Of a DNA stretch of 64,000 nt, positions 50,677 through 60,736 are shown one piece after another. A program made the position numbers and the translations under genes. Each line of letters begins with the position of its first letter. Within the stretch, counting starts at the first letter, position 1. Source of the DNA: Gilvimarinus japonicus. GTDB lineage: Bacteria; Pseudomonadota; Gammaproteobacteria; Pseudomonadales; Cellvibrionaceae. The notes under the pieces are model-generated. The model saw only the letters and a list, made by a program, of their open reading frames with translations. It was not told the DNA's origin and did not search any database. The stretch lies in contig NZ_AP031500.1 of the NCBI RefSeq assembly GCF_042847215.1, positions 3,348,001 to 3,412,000 of the forward strand, written 5' to 3'.

Positions 50677-52209
50677 TTACTTTAACTCAACCACCACCAC
50701 CGATTTTGCCGGAATCGTCAGATCGTCTAAGTCCGATTCAAACGCTGTTGGCGCGATGGTTTCGGGGGCATCGAAGGTGTTACGAGTATCCATCGCATCG
50801 GCGGTTAAAATTTGACCGACCGCACGGGTCACATTAGCACCGGCAACATCCAAATCAATATCGGCACTGTTGCTAGGGTCTAGGTTAACCAGCGCAAGGT
50901 ACAACTTACCGTCGGTACCGCGCGCGACCGAGGCGGTAACACCGGGGACGGTCTTATCGCCTCTTTTATACTTGTCGGTCTTTAGGTTGAACTTAATGCT
51001 GGTTGCATCCTGAAACACCTTGTACATACCGTAAGTGTAATACGTGGGCGTTAGCACCATTTTTTCTTTGTCGGTCAGGATCATTGCCTGCAGCACATTC
51101 ACCATTTGCGCAATATTGGTCATGGTGACCCGCTCGGCATGCTGATGAAAGATATTAAAGTTCACCGCCGCAACCACTGCATCGCGCAAAGTGTTTTGCT
51201 GATACAAAAAGCCTGGGTCGCGCTCGGGCTCCGGGTCGTACCAGGTGCCCCACTCGTCCACGTACAAGCCTATGTTGCCTTCGGGGTCATTTTCATCCAG
51301 CTTGGCAACGTTAGCGCGGATGTACTTTTCCATCCGGTAAGTACGCTCCATGGTTTTAAACCACTCTTGCTCGCTGAATTTAATGGCACGGCCTTTTTCA
51401 TCCCAATCGCTGTTGGGCAAGGTGTAAAAGTGGTAGCTAATACCGTCGATATTAGAATCGATGTTTTTGCTCAACACGTCAGTCCAGCTAGTGTCTTCGG
51501 TATGGCCGCCGCTGGCGACAAACTTGGGACGCTTACCCTGAGGCGTTTTTAAAAAGGTGGCGTACTGGCGGTACAAATCGGCGTAGTACTCTGGGCGCAT
51601 ATTGCCGCCGCACCCCCAAGCCTCGTTGCCAATGCCAAAGTAGGCGATATCGAAAGGTTCTTCACGGCCATTGGCGCGGCGCTCATTGGCCAGCGTTGAG
51701 CCTTTATCGCCCGTCATATACTCGACCCACTCGGCCATCTCTTTGACAGTGCCACTACCGAGGTTGCCGTTAACGTAAGCGTCGGCGCCCAGCAATTCGA
51801 CAAACTCAAAAAACTCGTGGGTACCAAACGAGTTGGGCTCTTCGACGCCACCCCAGTGAGTGTTTACTTTAGTCGGGCGATCTTCACGGGGGCCAATGCC
51901 CTCGCGCCAGTGGTATTCATCGGCAAAACAACCACCGGGCCAGCGCACTAACGGCACTTTAATCGCACGCAAAGCCTCTAGTACATCAGTGCGAAAACCG
52001 CGAGTGTTGGGGATAGCTGAGTCCTCACCGACCCACACGCCTTCGTAAATACCGCGGCCTAAATGCTCGGCAAACTGACCATAGACGTCTTTGTTAATTA
52101 CCGGGCCGGTTTGGTCGGCATGAATGTCAATATCGACGTTTAAGGTTTTAGCGGACAGCTGGGCGCCTGCACACAGTAAACCAATCGCCGCTAGGGCTTT
52201 TAACTTCAT
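50677..52209 (-). CDS. GH51 alpha-L-arabinofuranosidase, exported
   Basis: The 510-residue enzyme removes terminal alpha-L-arabinofuranosyl residues from arabinan and arabino-oligosaccharides. A signal peptide ends near LSA (residue 20). The TIM-barrel acid/base is E196 in GIGNEAWG and the nucleophile E319 in VDEWGTWYD. The RWPGGCFADEYHW motif marks the family. It is the last gene of the minus-strand arabinan operon and precedes a terminator, 129 nt after the GH43-ricin gene. The export signal makes a periplasmic or secreted enzyme likely; many GH51 enzymes are cytosolic. Confidence 0.93.
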   Translation of the reverse strand: MKLKALAAIGLLCAGAQLSAKTLNVDIDIHADQTGPVINKDVYGQFAEHLGRGIYEGVWVGEDSAIPNTRGFRTDVLEALRAIKVPLVRWPGGCFADEYHWREGIGPREDRPTKVNTHWGGVEEPNSFGTHEFFEFVELLGADAYVNGNLGSGTVKEMAEWVEYMTGDKGSTLANERRANGREEPFDIAYFGIGNEAWGCGGNMRPEYYADLYRQYATFLKTPQGKRPKFVASGGHTEDTSWTDVLSKNIDSNIDGISYHFYTLPNSDWDEKGRAIKFSEQEWFKTMERTYRMEKYIRANVAKLDENDPEGNIGLYVDEWGTWYDPEPERDPGFLYQQNTLRDAVVAAVNFNIFHQHAERVTMTNIAQMVNVLQAMILTDKEKMVLTPTYYTYGMYKVFQDATSIKFNLKTDKYKRGDKTVPGVTASVARGTDGKLYLALVNLDPSNSADIDLDVAGANVTRAVGQILTADAMDTRNTFDAPETIAPTAFESDLDDLTIPAKSVVVVELK

Positions 52210-52338
52210 TGTGGTCTCCTACTTTTTTTGATTATGAATACTTTTTAATACTAGCTTTTTTCCATCTACTCATCTAACCCTGAAATGACACTCGGCCCTA
52301 TCGCAAACGATACCGCCCAGTGCCATCACAAAGCTGGG

Positions 52339-54183
52339 TTATTTAACCTCGCGCAACTGAAACCGCTGGCAGTCGTTTGCCATCGTGGGGGCTTGAGAAA
52401 TATTGGCCCCGTTATCCAGTGCACAGCTGTCAACGTTTAGGCTTAGGCTGCTAAAGCGGTTGATTAAATGCACCGAGCCATCACCTAAATTGTCGACTCG
52501 CCACTGCGCGCTTTCGCCCTCACAGGCGGCGAGCATAGCATTGGCACCTGGGACAATCGGGTTGCCACCCACCGCTAAACACTGCTGGTTATTGGCGCTT
52601 GAGTGTAGCTGATAATAACCTTCGCCAACATGGCTAAATTGCCACTGCTGTGACAATTTTTGACCCCAGGCATCTTGCACCACGTTAGTCGGGTTTTTAG
52701 CGCTGCCCGCCTGCACTGCCTTGCCGCTTTGTACGCTCATTAACGCAACCTTGCCGACCGGTGCCAAGCGCCATTCAGCGCACTCGCTGGTATTGCATGC
52801 CGCTAATTTTTTACCGCTGGCGTTATTGTTAAGGCTTAACCAACCGTCCTCTGTGGTGCTGGCTGTCCAACGCTGCGTTGCGGTATTAAGCCATGCAGAT
52901 GCGTCTTGATTATCATCTAAAAAGGTACCATCAGCTACATTCGCCACGCGGTAAGCGCCATCGGCGGTTGAATCGAGCACCCACAATCCGCTACCGGTGC
53001 CACAGGCAGCCAACTTGGTCACACCCTGGTGGCTTGTTAAACACTGGCCGGACTTGCGATTAACCAGCTGCTGCTGAACCCCTTGCACGCTCACCTTGAT
53101 TGGGCCGTTTTCGCCGGAGGGCATTGCGACGGGCGTCCCCTCGGGAATTGGCTCACCAAAATCAGGTAAGCCGTCTTGCGTCCAGCTGAACTGCTGCGCC
53201 CGCACCGAACGGGTAGAACCACAGCCGTACTCTTCTTTCGAGTTACCGTGGTACACGATCCAATCTTGCGTGCCATCGGGCGAGACAAAAAAGCCATTGT
53301 GGCCAGGGGCAAAAACGCCATTGCCGCGCTGAAAAACGGGTTCGTCAAACTGCTTCCAGTGATCGGGGTTTAACGGGTCATCACCCACCAACTCTTTCAT
53401 CCCCAGCTTGTAATCGGGGGTATCGCAAAAGCTCGCCGAGTAGATCAAAAAGGTTCGGCCTTTATGCTTTAAAATTTCGGCCCCTTCAGTCACTTTGCGG
53501 CCACTGGTTTCCCAGTCGAGCGTCGGGCGCGTAACAACCACTTTAGGTGAGCCTGCTTTTAGGGTCCAAGGGTTTTCCATCTCGGTAATCAGGTTGAGCT
53601 GCTCATCGCCCTGCCACTGCGAGTACAACAAGTACAACTTGTCGTCGTGTTCAAGGTAGGTACCGTCGATATTCCACTCGTTAGGCATAAAGTGGCCCTT
53701 GTATTCGTAGGGGCCCATAGGATCATCGCCGGCGCTTTCGAGTACGGACAAGTGTTGATGATCAAGCGTGCCATGCTGGCCGGCGGTATACATTAAATAC
53801 CAGCGCGGGCCATTGGGGCCGGTTAAGCGGTGAAACTCAAACGCCCAAAAATTCCAGCTGCGCGCCGGGTCGGTATCGGACCACACATTAATTGGCGCCG
53901 CTTCAGACAAACCGGCCAAAGTAGGCGATTTACGCATGACCAGCTGTGACGTCCAGGTGGTGGTGGTTAAGTAGTAATTGCCGTCCCAATACTCCAACCA
54001 AGGATCGGCGCCGTTGGCGAATAACGGGTTGGCAAAAGTGCCCTCGGGCAGCTCGCTCGCGCTCGTATTCTTCTTATTAACATCCTGTGTACTGACGGAT
54101 TCCTTCTGGCTGGCGCAACCTGTTACGGTTAGCGCCGCAATAACGCCGGCTAAAACCGCCGATTTTACATTGTGTAGTTTCAT
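52339..54183 (-). CDS. GH43 arabinan hydrolase lipoprotein with ricin-type (CBM13) modules
   Basis: The 614-residue lipoprotein has a lipobox (LTVTGC, C23). A GH43 five-blade propeller covers about 45-345, with catalytic residues in GADPWLEY (base D), IDGTYL (modulator D) and KVTEGAEILK (acid E). The TLDWETSGRKV motif links it to the exo-arabinofuranosidase subgroup and to the GH43 at 58328. Residues about 360-614 form ricin-like trefoil repeats with QxW motifs (SQQWQF, SAQWRV), predicted to bind arabinan or galactose-containing glycans. It lies between GH97 and GH51 genes. Confidence 0.9.
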   Translation of the reverse strand: MKLHNVKSAVLAGVIAALTVTGCASQKESVSTQDVNKKNTSASELPEGTFANPLFANGADPWLEYWDGNYYLTTTTWTSQLVMRKSPTLAGLSEAAPINVWSDTDPARSWNFWAFEFHRLTGPNGPRWYLMYTAGQHGTLDHQHLSVLESAGDDPMGPYEYKGHFMPNEWNIDGTYLEHDDKLYLLYSQWQGDEQLNLITEMENPWTLKAGSPKVVVTRPTLDWETSGRKVTEGAEILKHKGRTFLIYSASFCDTPDYKLGMKELVGDDPLNPDHWKQFDEPVFQRGNGVFAPGHNGFFVSPDGTQDWIVYHGNSKEEYGCGSTRSVRAQQFSWTQDGLPDFGEPIPEGTPVAMPSGENGPIKVSVQGVQQQLVNRKSGQCLTSHQGVTKLAACGTGSGLWVLDSTADGAYRVANVADGTFLDDNQDASAWLNTATQRWTASTTEDGWLSLNNNASGKKLAACNTSECAEWRLAPVGKVALMSVQSGKAVQAGSAKNPTNVVQDAWGQKLSQQWQFSHVGEGYYQLHSSANNQQCLAVGGNPIVPGANAMLAACEGESAQWRVDNLGDGSVHLINRFSSLSLNVDSCALDNGANISQAPTMANDCQRFQLREVK

Positions 54184-54232
54184 AACTTACTCTTGAGCGA
54201 TGCAACGCCCACTCCATTATTAATTTAAGTTG

Positions 54233-56167
54233 TTACTGACCGGTGTTAAACGTCATCACAAAGCCGCCGTGAGCTTTTACCGGCAGCTCCAGCTCGTTAC
54301 TCGCGGTAATACTAAAGCGACTAAAACTGCGCGGCGTTTTACCATCGGTAATCAACACGCCGGTTTTGCCAGCAATAAAGTCTAAATTTAACGTCATGTT
54401 TTTAGCGCGATCATCGCCATTAATGCCCGCCACGTACCAAGTGCTGCCTTTGCGCCGCGCGAACACCGCCGACTGCCCGGGAAAGCCCATAACAAAACGC
54501 GACTCATCCCACAGTACCGGTAATCCGCGCATAAAACCTTTAACGTAAGCGGGCACCGTGGCCATGTTGTCTGGCGTCTCGGCAATGTGCTGAATACCTG
54601 AGGTAAACAACACCGGTAGCGCCAATTCAAAACCGTTGGTAGTGCGTCGCTCGATATTGGGAATTTCACCAAAGGTGGTGGGAGTAAAGTCCATCGGATC
54701 AAAGACATTGCGCGTGTAAGGCAGCATCGCCATATGAGACGGCGCCAAGTCGGCGGAGTTTTGCATAAAGGTAATCATCTCAAACCCATGCACCGCTTCC
54801 ATCGTCATTAGGTTGGGGTAAGTGCGATGCAAACCGCGCGGCAGCGACGAGCCATGATAATTTAGTAACAGGTGATGCTTGGCGGCGTCTCGCGCAAGAT
54901 CATTGTAGTACGCCATAACCGACTGACCATCACCTGGAAAGAAGTCGATCTTAACCCCTTTAACGCCGATTTTTTCTAAGCGCGAAAATTCTCGCTCGCG
55001 ATCGGCCGCGCTAAGCAATGCACTTTTAGGCGAGTACACGGTTTCGTTCCAGGCGCCCGATGAGTTGTACCACACCAGTATTCCCACGTCTTTTTTAGCG
55101 GCGTAATCGACCAGAGTAGCGAGTTTATCCCAGCCAATTTTTTTATCCCAATCGGCATCTATCAAAGTGTACTGCCATCCCATGTCGGCAGCGTAATCGA
55201 TAAAGTCTTTGGTGGTATCAAAGTTGACGGAGTCATCTTTTAACAGCGCCCAGCTCCATGACGCCACGCCGGGTTTAACCCACGCCATATCATCCACTGC
55301 GGGGTCGGCTAAATCTGTACCCAGAGTCGACTGGGTGACAGTAGCTAAATCGCCCAGCGTAATAATGCGCCACGGCGAATGGAAGTCGCCACGGGCATTG
55401 GCCATACACGCGCCGCCGGCGGTGACCTCGGGCTGCATTGGCTGGCCGATACGATAAACACCATTATCGCTGTGTTGCTGCAAGCGCGAGGCATGAAAAT
55501 CGCCATCCATGCCCGCCTCGGTAATAAGCACCCACGCCCCGGGCGTTTTAAACAACGCCGGAAATACCCAGCCCGCTTCGGTTGGGCTTGCGGTGCCGGC
55601 GTCAATGCCCATTTGGTAATGCTCTTCATAGGATGGGTTGGTCTTTTTGTAACCCGTTTGCGCCAACGCCACCGGCTGCAACCACGCTTTGGTTGCCTTA
55701 GGCAGCGCAAAGCCGGTTAGCTCGTCGGTGACGCTAATAGCCTGATCGCTTGGGTTGGCAATACGGTACTGCAGTGCAACACCGTCGTCGGACACCCGAA
55801 ACACAACCTGCAAAACCTGGCCGTCGGCATTGCTCACGGCAAAGCGCTGCTCCCGCGCAAGGTAATTAATATCCTGCTGTTTACCTTGCACCATGGTGTA
55901 GTGCTCTTTTACCAGCGTCGGCTCGCCTGCGGCCTCCACCGTGAGTTCGCGGGTAAAGTCACCCGAGCTTAACGTTAAGCCCAAAGGCGATGGCATCAGC
56001 ACTGGCTGCCCATGCTGGGCAACCTCATACAAGGCGCTACCGTCACTGGCCTGCGTCAAGGTTAGCGTTAGATCACCATCGGGGCTGGTAACCTTGTAGT
56101 GCGATTTAGCACCGCAAGCGGCCAGTAATATACTCAGGACCGCAACCATCCAAACTTTCATACCCAT
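54233..56167 (-). CDS. GH97 family glycosidase, retaining type
   Basis: The 644-residue lipoprotein-like enzyme has a lipobox LAAC (C19). The N-terminal beta-sandwich (about 25-280) is followed by a TIM barrel with VKIDFFPGDG, whose aspartate (D408) matches the nucleophile of retaining GH97 members; E457 in MEAVHGFE is a candidate acid/base. Inverting alpha-glucosidase members lack that aspartate. Within an arabinan locus the likely substrates are beta-L-arabinopyranosides or alpha-galactosides of pectic side chains. Two start codons are possible (56167 and 56161); the second has AAGGA upstream. Confidence 0.88.
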   Translation of the reverse strand: MGMKVWMVAVLSILLAACGAKSHYKVTSPDGDLTLTLTQASDGSALYEVAQHGQPVLMPSPLGLTLSSGDFTRELTVEAAGEPTLVKEHYTMVQGKQQDINYLAREQRFAVSNADGQVLQVVFRVSDDGVALQYRIANPSDQAISVTDELTGFALPKATKAWLQPVALAQTGYKKTNPSYEEHYQMGIDAGTASPTEAGWVFPALFKTPGAWVLITEAGMDGDFHASRLQQHSDNGVYRIGQPMQPEVTAGGACMANARGDFHSPWRIITLGDLATVTQSTLGTDLADPAVDDMAWVKPGVASWSWALLKDDSVNFDTTKDFIDYAADMGWQYTLIDADWDKKIGWDKLATLVDYAAKKDVGILVWYNSSGAWNETVYSPKSALLSAADREREFSRLEKIGVKGVKIDFFPGDGQSVMAYYNDLARDAAKHHLLLNYHGSSLPRGLHRTYPNLMTMEAVHGFEMITFMQNSADLAPSHMAMLPYTRNVFDPMDFTPTTFGEIPNIERRTTNGFELALPVLFTSGIQHIAETPDNMATVPAYVKGFMRGLPVLWDESRFVMGFPGQSAVFARRKGSTWYVAGINGDDRAKNMTLNLDFIAGKTGVLITDGKTPRSFSRFSITASNELELPVKAHGGFVMTFNTGQ

Positions 56168-56206
56168 TCCTTACCACCGCTAATTTACATTTGGTTGAGC
56201 CAGTTT

Positions 56207-57151
56207 TTATTTAACTGGATCGACGCCTTCACTGGTCATAACAATACGCTTGATGGTGCCGTCGGCGTTGTAGTGCAAATCGTCAATACACACTGAGCGA
56301 CGAAAGCTGCCGCCGTCTGGAATATGGCTGCCGTTGTGATAAATAAAGTACGAGTTGCCTTTAAAGTCGATAATAGTTTGGTGGTTAGTATTCGAGTTGC
56401 CCGCCAGCTCGTTTAAAAGACCTTTATGCTCCCAGGGGCCAGTGACCGACTTACTCATGGAGTAGGAGGTTTTCTCGGGAAAGCCCGTGGCATACGTTAA
56501 ATAGTAATACTCGCCGTGCTTATGGACGTGCAGCGCTTCGGTAAAGTCGGGGATATCAATTTTATGAATCGGGCCATCCAGCTCGATCATATTGTCTTCT
56601 AACTTAGCGTAATACGCCTGCGAATTGCCCCAAAACATATAGGCTTGGCCGTCATCGTCGATATAAACCGCAGGGTCTAAGTCATCCCAATCGATGTCGA
56701 TGTCAGTGGTCATATCGTTAGTGACCAAAGCTTTACCCAGAGCATCTTTGAAGGGTCCGGTGGGGCTATCAGACACACCCACCCCTATGGCAAAGCCGTT
56801 AATAGTGGCGTGGCGCACCGTGGTGTAAAAGTAAAACTTACCGTCTTTTTCTACCGTGTGGGCGGCCCAGGCATCACCTTTGGCCCATTTAAAATCTTTT
56901 ACGTTCATGTGCGAGCCGTGAGACTCCCAGTTGACCATGTCGGTGGAGGAAAACACCAACCACTTATTCATTTGGTAAAAGGTTTTATTGTCGGGTGCCT
57001 CATCGTGGCCGGTGTACAGATACACGGTACCATCGTGCACCATCGCGGCCGGATCGGCCGTCAGTACATCGCTAAACAATGGGTTGGCCGCCTGCGCAGC
57101 GGCGCCGGTAAGAGCGAGCGAAGCGATAAGGGCGCTAAGTGATCTTTTCAT
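56207..57151 (-). CDS. GH43 arabinofuranosidase/xylosidase-like enzyme, exported
   Basis: The 314-residue enzyme has a signal peptide (to AAQA, about residue 21) and a GH43 propeller with the catalytic triad in LTADPAAMVHDG, LDPAVYIDDDGQ and the acid glutamate in TEALHVHKHGEYY. The YLYTGHDEA segment is typical of a different GH43 subgroup than its neighbours. I take the ATG at 57151, which has GAGGT upstream, and reject the frame to 57169. It follows galM by 50 nt and precedes GH97 by 39 nt. Substrate could be arabinan or arabinoxylan side chains. Confidence 0.88.
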   Translation of the reverse strand: MKRSLSALIASLALTGAAAQAANPLFSDVLTADPAAMVHDGTVYLYTGHDEAPDNKTFYQMNKWLVFSSTDMVNWESHGSHMNVKDFKWAKGDAWAAHTVEKDGKFYFYTTVRHATINGFAIGVGVSDSPTGPFKDALGKALVTNDMTTDIDIDWDDLDPAVYIDDDGQAYMFWGNSQAYYAKLEDNMIELDGPIHKIDIPDFTEALHVHKHGEYYYLTYATGFPEKTSYSMSKSVTGPWEHKGLLNELAGNSNTNHQTIIDFKGNSYFIYHNGSHIPDGGSFRRSVCIDDLHYNADGTIKRIVMTSEGVDPVK

Positions 57152-57219
57152 AGTGTTACCTCTATTCATTTATTCGAATTCATTGAGTTATTCATTATGG
57201 CGCGACGCGGATACCTAGC

Positions 57220-58290
57220 TCAGGTATCTGTCGAGAAACTAAAACACAAGGTCGAGCGATACTCCTCGCCGGGGCGCAAGGTAATATCCGCAAAATTTGG
57301 CTGGTTGGGCGCATCGGGAAAGTGTTGCGGCTCTAAACAAAAACCGCTGCGATGCGTAAAATCGCGGCCCTTGCCCTGCAAGCTGCCATCGAGAAAATTG
57401 CCCGAGTAAAACTGCACGCCGGGCGCGGTGGTGTGCAGTGTTAATACCCGGCCGGTGGTTGGCTCGTGCACTCGCGCCGCGCGGGTTAGCTCGCCGGCGG
57501 TGGCTTGGCTTACCGCAAAGTTGTGGTCGTAGCCGCCCGCCAGAGTTAATTGTGCATCGCTAGTGTCTAGCTCAGCCCCTATTTTTTTTGCCACACGAAA
57601 ATCAAACGGTGTGTTTGCCACCGGAGCAATTTCACCCGTGGGGATTAAATGTTGGTCGATGGGGGTATAGGCTTTTGCGTTTAGCGTAAGCTCGTGGTGC
57701 AGCACATCACCCTTACCCGCCAAGTTAAAGTAGCTGTGTTGTGTGAGGTTAACCGGTGTCGGCGCATCGGTTGTGGCACGGTACTCGGCAAATAAACGGT
57801 TATCACCGGTTAAGCGATACACGACCTCGACGGTGAGGTTGCCCGGGTAGCCCTGATCGCCATCGGCGCTAACGTAGCGCAGCGCCAACTCGGCGGCATC
57901 ACTCGTAATACGTGATTCGGCTTGCCATAACACTTTGTCAAAACCGCACTCACCACCGTGCAAGTGGCTTACGCCATTCTCGTTTAACGCTAATTGATAC
58001 GGCTTGGCGTCCAGCTCAAACCGGCCATCGGCCAAGCGGTTGCCAACCCGTCCGATTAAGGCGCCAAAATACGGCGAGTCGGTTTCGTAGGGCGCCAGGG
58101 CGTCAAAACCTAACACCACGTCATCGCATTGACCGTCACGATCGGGGCACACCAATGAGGTGATGATGCCGCCGTAGGTAATAATACCGACGCTCATACC
58201 ACGATTGTTTTGCAGGGTATACAACTCGACCGCGCGGCCGTCCTGTAATCTTCCGTAGGGGGATTTTGTAATTGTACATATCTCGGTCAT
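57220..58290 (-). CDS. galM: Aldose 1-epimerase
   Basis: The 356-residue cytosolic mutarotase interconverts alpha and beta anomers of aldoses. Catalytic residues lie in NENGVSHLHGG (histidine near 108), TQHSYFNLAG (histidine near 185) and FCLEPQHFPDAPN (glutamate near 319). It is the only protein of the operon without an export signal, so it probably acts on monosaccharides after uptake, such as L-arabinose or galactose. A weak GGAG lies 13 nt before the ATG. It lies 37 nt after the first GH43 gene. Confidence 0.92.
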   Translation of the reverse strand: MTEICTITKSPYGRLQDGRAVELYTLQNNRGMSVGIITYGGIITSLVCPDRDGQCDDVVLGFDALAPYETDSPYFGALIGRVGNRLADGRFELDAKPYQLALNENGVSHLHGGECGFDKVLWQAESRITSDAAELALRYVSADGDQGYPGNLTVEVVYRLTGDNRLFAEYRATTDAPTPVNLTQHSYFNLAGKGDVLHHELTLNAKAYTPIDQHLIPTGEIAPVANTPFDFRVAKKIGAELDTSDAQLTLAGGYDHNFAVSQATAGELTRAARVHEPTTGRVLTLHTTAPGVQFYSGNFLDGSLQGKGRDFTHRSGFCLEPQHFPDAPNQPNFADITLRPGEEYRSTLCFSFSTDT

Positions 58291-58327
58291 GGCGCGGGCG
58301 TTTCTCCGTTACTGGCGATCAGACGAC

Positions 58328-59335
58328 TTAATCGTCCTGGGTTTGGTTAAAGACCGGCATCCCTTGATCATCCCAACCCAACTCACGGGCTCGGGCATTG
58401 CGATTAGGGTCAGTCAAAGGGGTGCCTTTTAGCTCGCGATAGTCGCGCGCGTGGTAAATCATCAGGTCGGTAACGCCGTCTTCGGCCACGGTAAAGCTAT
58501 TGTGGCCGGGGCCAAATCGTTTTAACTCGGCATTCGTCGCAAACACTGGCGTCGGCGATTTGTGCCACACGCTCGGGTCCATTAGATCGGCGTCGACATC
58601 GGCCCAGAGCATTCCCATCGCGTAGTTGTGGTCGGTAGCGCTGGCCGAATAAGTCACAAACACACGGCCGTGCTTTTTAATTACCGCCGCCCCTTCGTTA
58701 ACTTTATAGCCAATGGTTTCCCAGTCTAAGGTCGGCTCGGTCAGGGTAATGACCGGCTCTTTGATGGTGGTCGCAGAGGTTTGCTCAGCCATATAGAGGG
58801 CCGAATTGTAGCTTTCGGCCTTATCTTTTTGAGCCCAGATTAGATAACGCTTACCTTTGTGACTAAAGCTGGTGGCGTCCAGAGAAAAACTGTCCCACGG
58901 CGTTTGAATTTGGCCCGCTTCAACCCATGGGCCGTCCATTGGGTTAACGGCATTACTGGTTAAGGTGTGCATACGAATCAAAAAAGGTTTGTCAGCGGGG
59001 GCGGCCGCGTAGTAAATCACCCATTGGCCATCAATAAAGTGCAGCTCAGGCGCCCAGATATTTGCCCCCAACTCACCGCCGGCATGCTTGCGCCAAATCA
59101 CTTTGGCGCTGGCTTCACGTAAGCCGTTGATGGTTTTCGCTCGGCGCAGCTCGATCCGGTCAAACTCGGGCGCTGTACCTATAAAGTAATAATAACCATC
59201 GGTGTGCTTGTGAATCCAAGGATCGGCGCGCTGCTCGACAATGGGGTTGTGGTACGGAAAATCGCCGTCGGCTAGCGCGGGCCACGCGGCTAGCAACACT
59301 AAAGTGCCAAGCACTCGAAATAATAAACTTGTCAT
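58328..59335 (-). CDS. GH43 exo-arabinofuranosidase-like enzyme, exported; first gene of the arabinan operon
   Basis: The 335-residue protein has a signal peptide ending ALA near residue 22. The GH43 triad is in EQRADPWIHKH, SLDATSFSHKG and KVNEGAAVIKK. TLDWETIGYKV is shared with the ricin-bearing GH43 of the same operon, and both probably release arabinose from arabinan ends. The gene is divergent from the endo-arabinanase, with a 264-bp regulatory region between that carries the shared 15-mer at 59459-59473. Confidence 0.9.
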   Translation of the reverse strand: MTSLLFRVLGTLVLLAAWPALADGDFPYHNPIVEQRADPWIHKHTDGYYYFIGTAPEFDRIELRRAKTINGLREASAKVIWRKHAGGELGANIWAPELHFIDGQWVIYYAAAPADKPFLIRMHTLTSNAVNPMDGPWVEAGQIQTPWDSFSLDATSFSHKGKRYLIWAQKDKAESYNSALYMAEQTSATTIKEPVITLTEPTLDWETIGYKVNEGAAVIKKHGRVFVTYSASATDHNYAMGMLWADVDADLMDPSVWHKSPTPVFATNAELKRFGPGHNSFTVAEDGVTDLMIYHARDYRELKGTPLTDPNRNARARELGWDDQGMPVFNQTQDD

Positions 59336-59458
59336 CGCGACTAACCGCCCTTTATTTACCTATTATTTGGGTTATGTTGCTTGTACAGCCGGCATCTACC
59401 GCCACGCTGCGCTCATGCGCACGGGGCAACAGCTGTATTACGGCTTGCATATGGATAC

Positions 59459-59473
59459 TATTATAATACAATA
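59459..59473. promoter_or_regulatory. Operator candidate 3 (shared 15-mer) in the arabinan divergent promoter
   Basis: TATTATAATACAATA matches the element at 14699-14713 at 14 of 15 positions. It contains TATAAT, so part of the match may be a -10 box. Its distance to the two divergent starts is about 125 bp (both sides). It may be the binding site of the GntR regulator at 10329-11048. Confidence 0.4.
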
Positions 59474-59599
59474 ATGACTACAAGGTCATCGACCACCGCT
59501 ATTGGCAAATCTTTACAATTAAACAGAGCCGCGCCGACACAGCCGTGCAACAGGCACATGAAACGCGCCTTTACTGAAAATAGATAACGAGGAACCCCC

Positions 59600-60649
59600 A
59601 TGACGTCCCGACTGTTACCAATTTGGCGCTTAGCCACCGCCGCTCTGGCATTGGCCCTCGCCGCCTGCAGCAGCGCTCAGCCCAATCAGGTGGGCGCTCA
59701 AGTGAGTATTCACGACCCCGTAATGGCCAAAGAAGACGGTCGCTACTACCTATTTAGCACCGGTCCCGGCATCACCATCTACAACTCAGACGATATGATC
59801 CACTGGCGCCCACAAGGCCGCGCTTTTGCCGGTCAGCCTAGCTGGGCTAAAGAGGTCGCTCCGGGGTTTGATGGTCATTTATGGGCGCCCGATATTGTAG
59901 AAAAAGATGGGAAATACTACCTCTATTACTCAGTGTCTGCCTTTGGCAAAAACACCTCAGCCATCGGCTTAACCATAACCGACACCCTAGACCCAGCCTC
60001 GCCGGAGTACGGCTGGAAGGATCAGGGGATCGTGATTGAATCGGTACCCAACCGCGACAACTGGAACGCGATTGACCCCGCGGTAATTGCCGACGAAGAG
60101 GGCAACGGCTGGATGGCCTTTGGCTCTTTCTGGAGCGGGCACAAGTTGTTTAAGCTTAATGACGACTGGTCGGCCCCAGCCGAACCGGAGCAGTGGTACG
60201 GCATTGCCGCTGGCACTCGTCCGGCTGGTGTTCCCGCCCACGAAGCCGGCCCCGCCGAACTTGAGGCCCCTTTTATTTTTAAGCACGGCAATTACTACTA
60301 TCAATTTATCTCATTGGGTAAATGCTGCCGGGGGGCCGACAGCACTTACCATATTGCCGTTGGCCGCAGCGAAGCCGTGACCGGCCCGTACCTAGATAAA
60401 GACGGCCGCGACCTGGCCCAAGGTGGTGCGACGGTTATTTTAAAAGGCAATAAAAAGTGGCCAGGCCTTGGCCACAACAGTGCCTACAGCTTTGACGGCA
60501 AAGATTACTTGGTATTTCACGCCTACGAAGCCGCCGATAACGGACTGCAAAAGCTAAAGATATTACCGATTGGCTGGAACGACGGCTGGCCCGAAGTAGA
60601 CCCTGCGGGGCTCGATAACTACATCAGTGAAATCGTTGCACCCCAATAA
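59600..60649 (+). CDS. GH43 endo-alpha-1,5-L-arabinanase lipoprotein
   Basis: The 349-residue enzyme has a lipobox (ALAAC, C23) and is closely similar to Cellvibrio Arb43A, an endo-processive arabinanase. Catalytic residues are D39 in IHDPVMAK, the aspartate in NAIDPAVIADEEG and the acid glutamate in AELEAPFIFKHG. VSAFGKNTSAIG, CCRGADSTYH and LGHNSAYSFDGKDY are shared with Arb43A. Lipidation suggests it is held at the cell surface or periplasm. Its divergent partner operon holds the exo enzymes, and it has its own terminator. Confidence 0.94.
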   Translation: MTSRLLPIWRLATAALALALAACSSAQPNQVGAQVSIHDPVMAKEDGRYYLFSTGPGITIYNSDDMIHWRPQGRAFAGQPSWAKEVAPGFDGHLWAPDIVEKDGKYYLYYSVSAFGKNTSAIGLTITDTLDPASPEYGWKDQGIVIESVPNRDNWNAIDPAVIADEEGNGWMAFGSFWSGHKLFKLNDDWSAPAEPEQWYGIAAGTRPAGVPAHEAGPAELEAPFIFKHGNYYYQFISLGKCCRGADSTYHIAVGRSEAVTGPYLDKDGRDLAQGGATVILKGNKKWPGLGHNSAYSFDGKDYLVFHAYEAADNGLQKLKILPIGWNDGWPEVDPAGLDNYISEIVAPQ

Positions 60650-60711
60650 CGATGAGAACCGACCAACGGAGAGCAATATCAATAATTTTACTGGCGTAAC
60701 TATGTTGTCAC

Positions 60712-60736
60712 TTTTGGGGCTTAGGCCCCTTTTTTA
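60712..60736 (+). terminator. Terminator of the endo-arabinanase gene
   Basis: GGGGC/GCCCC with a short TTAG loop is followed by TTTTTT. It lies 63 nt past the stop of the arabinanase gene. Confidence 0.8.
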
